64,000 nt of DNA from Nemophila menziesii. Taxonomy: Eukaryota > Streptophyta > Magnoliopsida > Boraginales > Hydrophyllaceae. Of the stretch, positions 60,401-64,000 are shown piece by piece. Below the pieces are notes generated by a model. That model saw only the letters and a list, made by a program, of their open reading frames with translations. It had not been told where the DNA came from and made no database searches. The first letter of the stretch is position 1. The number at the start of each line of letters is the position of its first letter. Where the stretch lies: NCBI GenBank assembly GCA_029959085.1, contig JARWIR010000005.1, forward strand, positions 9,364,501 to 9,428,500, in the 5' to 3' direction. Position numbers and translations under genes: made by a program.

Positions 60401-61596
60401 TAGAAGTTTTGAAAACTATCTTTAATAGTATCTGGATTATCAATCCAATTTTCGTCTTTATCTTTAATTCTTGTTATTTTATTCAGTCTCCTTCTTTTAA
60501 TAGTAGCCATATGAAAAAACTTTGTATTTTTATCTCCATATATTAGCCAACTCTGTCTAGCTCTATCGCTCCAATATTTTTCTTCCTTCTCATACTCTTT
60601 CTTTATTTCCTCTTTGATTTCTATTTCTTCTAAAGATGTGTCCCTTTTTTTATTGTTGATGAGATTGGTTAGTTTATCCTGGAGCCTCTTAATATTGGTT
60701 TCGTGGTTTTTGAAAGTCTTTGAGCTCCATTGGCTAAGTTTCTTCTTTGTATACTCTCTTTTATCTATAAATTTAGGTATGGGGCTGTTATTTTTTGGAA
60801 TAGGCCAACTTTTTTCAATAATTTTTTTGCAATTTTCATCATCCAACCATCTAGTTTCAAATTTAAAATGTCTTCCTTTAATACTCATGTTATTATCATA
60901 ATGAAGAATTAAAGGAGAGTGGTCCGACCCGATAGCTGGAGGTATGAATATTTCTGATCTCGGGTATCTCTTAAACCACTCGAAAGTTGCAAGTCCTCTG
61001 TCTATTTTTGTTTTGACGTTCTTCTCACCTGCTATCCTGTTAGACCATGTGAAAAAACATCCATTAGACTTAATTTCCGCAAGGGAATTATTAGTAATGA
61101 AATCTCTAAAAACATTGATATGTTCCAAATTGGCTTTGTTTTTGCTTTTTTTTTCCGAAGTGTTGAGAATATCATTAAAGTCCCCTATGATAGTCCATGG
61201 GTCTTTGAATGTCTCTCCCCATTTCGTTATTTGTTTCCAAGTATCCAATCTGAGTTTGAAATCATTAGGTGCATGAATAAAGACTATGTAATAAGCAAAG
61301 GAAAGTTCATTAATACGGACTACTACAAAAGCATTACAACTAAAAACAACATTTAAACGCACATAAGAGTGCCACAAAATAAGGAATCCCCCTGAATGAC
61401 ATGCATTACCAGTGGGTTCCACAAAAAAAGATTTTTCAAAACCAAATCGCTCCAACACATCACGAGAATCCTCCTCCTTCAGCATTGTTTCGCACAATGC
61501 TACTACACTTGGTCTGAATTGTGCCACCAGCGAGCTTGCTTTTTGTAACGTCAAGGGCGCTCGAAGACCCTGAACGTTCCAAAATAGGGTTGTCAT
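57475..61596 (-). CDS. LINE B ORF2: endonuclease, RT, RNase H
   Basis: 1373 residues, full length for a plant L1 ORF2. The endonuclease has WNVQGL (Asn7), CET (Glu36), GDFND (Asp139) and SDHSPL (Asp225, His226), all expected for target nicking. The reverse transcriptase (about 450-740) has PGPDGLNGKFY, SAFIKNRAIQDNI, IDMAKAYDQVRW, RGLRQGDPLSPFLF and FADD at 689-692, the allowed variant of YADD. The zf-RVT has WRIVNNAIPTRVNLKKR and C-x2-C with H and C (about 1090-1140). The C-terminal RNase H (about 1230-1373) has CDASFNN, EGEAEAIL, HSDNLEV and NREADKLAKEA. It would reverse-transcribe its own RNA at a nicked chromosomal site. The start codon overlaps the ORF1 stop. Confidence 0.95.
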   Translation of the reverse strand: MTTLFWNVQGLRAPLTLQKASSLVAQFRPSVVALCETMLKEEDSRDVLERFGFEKSFFVEPTGNACHSGGFLILWHSYVRLNVVFSCNAFVVVRINELSFAYYIVFIHAPNDFKLRLDTWKQITKWGETFKDPWTIIGDFNDILNTSEKKSKNKANLEHINVFRDFITNNSLAEIKSNGCFFTWSNRIAGEKNVKTKIDRGLATFEWFKRYPRSEIFIPPAIGSDHSPLILHYDNNMSIKGRHFKFETRWLDDENCKKIIEKSWPIPKNNSPIPKFIDKREYTKKKLSQWSSKTFKNHETNIKRLQDKLTNLINNKKRDTSLEEIEIKEEIKKEYEKEEKYWSDRARQSWLIYGDKNTKFFHMATIKRRRLNKITRIKDKDENWIDNPDTIKDSFQNFYKNLFSEVGGEEEDMEKAIEYIKPKLSSEMNDDLTKKPSTEEIEKAVSELSASKAPGPDGLNGKFYKEFWDIIKNEVIEVIMDFFENNRSVETINDTLITLIPKGDTQELLGDFRPISCVNFIYKIITKILSNRLRGIMDVIISPTQSAFIKNRAIQDNIIIAQEISFFMSRKRKDKKNLAAIKIDMAKAYDQVRWSFLFRVLHKLGFCDKWIDWMKNCITSVSFHININGERLENFKSGRGLRQGDPLSPFLFSIMTESLICLVDNFIQNKWISGIKINRNCPMISHLLFADDSLFFIDLDNTDIDSFRECLDIYCKGSGQRINYNKSAIIFSKETTEEIKEQVTGKLEMKETEDLGKYLGIPLCHKRSKVESLEWIAQRVFKNTEGWKAKLLSEGGKEVLIKAILQAIPNYYMSIFSFPIKFCNKLTSAISNFWWNSGEKNRIHWLAWEKVAVNKLIGGLGFKDFKKMNTVLLAAQAWRLMHNPNNLATKLLKGIYFNKSNFLSCKVRQSRTWSWASIMEGRDFIKKHGIKIIGDGGDTNIWDDKWIDTEWELEKPRESKYTKVSELIRDNRWDQEILDNLFPEPIIHIIKKTKINGKDTKDRYIWPHSKDGKYDTKSGYEVIVEDKNKKKASSTLAKTIQESKIWKTIWKSNIPKKIKLFMWRIVNNAIPTRVNLKKRKCADDTNCLWCNKQGEDIEHLLLQCNMCKDIWAGSFLQIKIQEDLEDKVEDWFLKTIKAFTKGGWEKRVVTDFLMINLWNIWKAKMKGIHEDIAVNGTGVNMASTKLMQEIHGINWIKEGYKGLNAGREQQDERNNESVADGVNIFCDASFNNKWEPTGIAIICKQTGNKPNVKFSRSINCNSAVEGEAEAILTATHIGDLFPEEEITIHSDNLEVIQGMKQVSAARWNIQPILQEIIHRSEEREHILFKHINRKLNREADKLAKEARHAASFELRNTTSIFDVTSAFSKLGIG

Positions 61597-63269
61597 TTCT
61601 TCTTCGCGGCTTTTTTGGAGTTGCCGCCTCCATTCTTAACCTCGAATACCTCCTCCTCCTCCTCAAACGCATCAGCATATTGTAAATTCATGTCATGGTC
61701 CTCATCTCCTCCTTCAAAGTCCTTCTCAAAGTAGTTTTCACTGCTCTCAAAATTACCTTCATCTTCTTCCTCTGGTTCAAACTGTGATCCTTCTTCCTCT
61801 ACCTCTCTTAGCTTCTTGTTCATTTCCCTCTCCTTCCCTTTCTGTTTGTTATTACTAGCCTCCTCTTCTTTTTCATTTTCAAGTATGCTAAATTGATTAT
61901 TGTTGACAAAGTCCTCGATTGGATCCACTACCCTCAGCTTTTTAAAGTTTCCAGTCATTCTTGAGCTTACTTCACCTTGTCCCGGTTCTATTCTTACTCC
62001 TCTAGTATCTCTCCTTCTCTTGATGGTTAGTTGGGAATTCGAAGATGTATCCATGTTGTGATCTGATGTGTTACTGGTATTTGCTACATATTTCCCTTTG
62101 ATTTTCCGCATTTCTTCCTCGAAAGCCATAATAGCAGCTCTAGTACTTCCTTCATTCTCACCTTCTCCATCATCATTGATACCATGCGCTATCTTGTATG
62201 CCTCTATCTTCTGTGTTGACTCATGTAGCTCATTTCGAAGGTCATGGATTTGTTTATTCCAATTCTCCCATTCTTGATCTTCTTTTTCTTTCTCTTCATC
62301 AACTAGCGCTCTGTTGGTGATCTTGCTCGAACTTCCTTTTTTTGTGTAGTTGAACTTACTCAGAATATCCTCACCACCTTCTCGGATTTGAATTCCTCTG
62401 CTGGGATTATTGTTCCTGTAATTTTGCCCTGCATCTCTAATAAGCTTATCATTGTAAGAATAGTTAAAAAATTCCCCATTATTTTTAATATGTAAGCCGT
62501 AAATTGGGTTAAAGGGTGGAAATTTTGCAACGTTATCAATGCTCCAGGACGCCTTCCTTCGTTCATCTATATCCTCCACTTGTTTGATGCTTTTGATTGG
62601 GCATTCTCCGTATTGGTGTCCAATTCTCCCACATCTGAAGCATAATAATCCAGTATTTTCATATTGAAAAATTACCCAGGCTGGTCCTTCTTCCTGATAA
62701 AGATATGCACCAGGAGGAAGTGGGTATTTAGTGTTGAATCTGACTCGAAATCTTAACACCTTGACGTCACATTCCTGTGCATTTGGGAAATCCACTGCTT
62801 CTATTTTGATAAAGCACACCTCCAAAGCTTTGACTGTTTCCAAATTATTCTGTTTGAAAGCTAAACCTCTTACTTGAACCCAGATTGAAGAGTAGTCAGT
62901 TGCCAGTTCGTTAAAATCGACTACTAATGGCCACATAGTCATACTCAAGTGCAGCTTTTGATAAAGACCCGGTCTCATCTCCCATACGCGCTTGAACTCT
63001 TTCTCATTGAAGACCTCCAATTTGAACATGTTATTCTTCACATCGGTTAGCCTGTAGTGACCTTGTATTCCCCATCTGTCTTCAATGAACTTCCTTAGTT
63101 GAATAGCGTAGATTGGGGAATCTCCTATAGCTTTAATTAGAATTGCTTTGTCCTCTTTCATATTCTCTGACAGGCGAGCTTTCATACCAATGTTGATAAC
63201 ACCTAGTTTACGCGCTTTATGATCGTTCAATGGGATAATTGGAAGGGCATGATTTTCTCGAGTAGCCAT
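61593..63269 (-). CDS. LINE B ORF1: DUF4283, zinc-knuckle RNA-binding protein
   Basis: 558 residues from ATG at 63269 (MATRENHALPIIPL). The frame stays open a further 229 codons upstream, but that part has no family resemblance and is rich in hydrophobic runs, so I take it as leader. DUF4283 covers about residues 40-190 (KAILIKAIGDSPIYAIQLRK, WGIQGHYRL, RPGLYQKLHLSMTMWPLVVD, IWVQVRGLAF). The zinc knuckle CFRCGRIGHQYGEC (C-x2-C-x4-H-x4-C) follows. The second half is charged and coiled-coil-like and ends in an acidic stretch and Lys-rich tail. The protein should bind the LINE RNA. Its TGA overlaps the ATG of ORF2 as ATGA, so ORF2 may be translated by termination-reinitiation. Confidence 0.9.
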   Translation of the reverse strand: MATRENHALPIIPLNDHKARKLGVINIGMKARLSENMKEDKAILIKAIGDSPIYAIQLRKFIEDRWGIQGHYRLTDVKNNMFKLEVFNEKEFKRVWEMRPGLYQKLHLSMTMWPLVVDFNELATDYSSIWVQVRGLAFKQNNLETVKALEVCFIKIEAVDFPNAQECDVKVLRFRVRFNTKYPLPPGAYLYQEEGPAWVIFQYENTGLLCFRCGRIGHQYGECPIKSIKQVEDIDERRKASWSIDNVAKFPPFNPIYGLHIKNNGEFFNYSYNDKLIRDAGQNYRNNNPSRGIQIREGGEDILSKFNYTKKGSSSKITNRALVDEEKEKEDQEWENWNKQIHDLRNELHESTQKIEAYKIAHGINDDGEGENEGSTRAAIMAFEEEMRKIKGKYVANTSNTSDHNMDTSSNSQLTIKRRRDTRGVRIEPGQGEVSSRMTGNFKKLRVVDPIEDFVNNNQFSILENEKEEEASNNKQKGKEREMNKKLREVEEEGSQFEPEEEDEGNFESSENYFEKDFEGGDEDHDMNLQYADAFEEEEEVFEVKNGGGNSKKAAKKK

Positions 63270-64000
63270 TTGGACACCTGATCTAAGCACACAACAGAGA
63301 AGCACACGAATTAAAAGGCACAAGCAAAGAGACTGAATAAATATAAGAGCGAGTGAGAAAGACGAAAGCCAAGTAAGAACACGGAACAAATTAAAAGAGA
63401 GAAATAGAGGGTGGAAATAAAGTGAGGAGAACCAATCCTCACTAATGGTAATATATAGGAGTAGCTTAAGGACCCGAAAAGAAAACTTCTTGAGAACGCC
63501 TAAAGCAAGTTTGGGTACTTGATAATATCGGGAATCGAGAAGGTTAGAGCCCCAGTAAGAGATTTTGTTAAGCTTACCGTAGGAGTAATCCTTCGTCATA
63601 ATGGAAATAGGAAAGAGCGAAGAGTAATTATGATTACCACTGACCCAATAGCAGCCATTTCTTTTGCCACGCTTGTGCCCGTCGTTTCGCCTCCCCCATA
63701 CCAAATTCTTTTTTGTTTTTAACTTACTCTGTAATAAAGAAAAACCAGCGTATAAGATCAGACTAATTAATTTATTTCTTACCTCGGGATTAGGAAAGTC
63801 GAGGAGATTAGGCGGAGTCTTTTCGATGGAATCGATACCCCTCTTACGTGTTGTTTGAGCCTCTTCATAATTAGCCTTGGAGCTCCCAAATTTCCTGCAA
63901 AAACTACTGAGATTGATAGATTCAAAAGATAAAAAATAGGGTTTGTTCTTCCCCAAATCACCGTATTTGGGTTTCGGACGAAACCCTAAGGACCCATCAG

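Larger units (their letters stand above)
57420..64000 (-). mobile_element. L1-type LINE B, apparently intact
   Basis: Read on the minus strand, the 5' end lies near or beyond the right edge of the window. ORF1 is 63269-61593, ORF2 is 61596-57475, then comes a very short 3' untranslated region and an A-tail (plus-strand T run 57420-57432). Both frames are open with all catalytic residues present. This is unlike every other LINE in the window. The 5' target duplication could not be tested because the 5' boundary is not certain. Confidence 0.88.

Overview
The window is repeat-rich plant nuclear DNA, almost certainly from a eudicot. Evidence: AT-rich intergenic sequence; LTR retrotransposons of Copia and Ty3/gypsy type with plant-type primer sites; plant L1-like LINEs with DUF4283/zinc-knuckle ORF1 and RNase H-bearing ORF2; a CACTA transposon; Mutator-like elements with 9-bp target duplications; and two host genes of plant families. 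I cannot name the species. No rRNA, tRNA, CRISPR or prokaryotic gene was seen.

Only two host genes are well supported. The first is an intact, intronless carboxylesterase (CXE17-like) at 12977-14002 (+), with a TATA box and a G-box. The second is a four-exon PLAC8/cadmium-resistance-type gene on the minus strand at 35725-36837. Its exons are too short to show as long open frames, and I assembled it from splice sites and phase.

Layout. 1-7340: a non-autonomous Mutator-like element with long inverted ends (341-1295), remnants of three LINE copies, and copy 1 of a 1.55-kb Mutator-like family (3159-4712). 7339-12659: a decayed minus-strand Copia element with one full and one truncated LTR. 12660-14100: the carboxylesterase. 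14150-18420: a decayed CACTA transposon. 18534-20079: a solo gypsy LTR with GTAAA duplications. 20085-23050: AT-rich sequence with a degenerate minisatellite, a G29 tract and a Stowaway-like MITE. 23071-35265: a LINE on the plus strand whose ORF1 is split by a young non-autonomous Copia element (23827-27961) and by a solo LTR (29210-30580). 35725-36837: the PLAC8 gene. 39524-53177: a tandem gypsy-type element with three LTRs and two near-identical internal regions inside a single TTAAC duplication. 53832-55416: copy 2 of the Mutator-like family. 55519-56873: a foldback element. 57420-64000: a second, apparently intact LINE on the minus strand whose ORF1 stop and ORF2 start overlap as ATGA.

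Most transposon boundaries were fixed by finding matching target-site duplications in the sequence. No novel cellular system was found. The most informative observations are the three-LTR array with a readable recombination history, the nested insertions in one LINE ORF1, a GCGGTACACCGC-type motif shared by two unrelated LTR elements, and the intact LINE.
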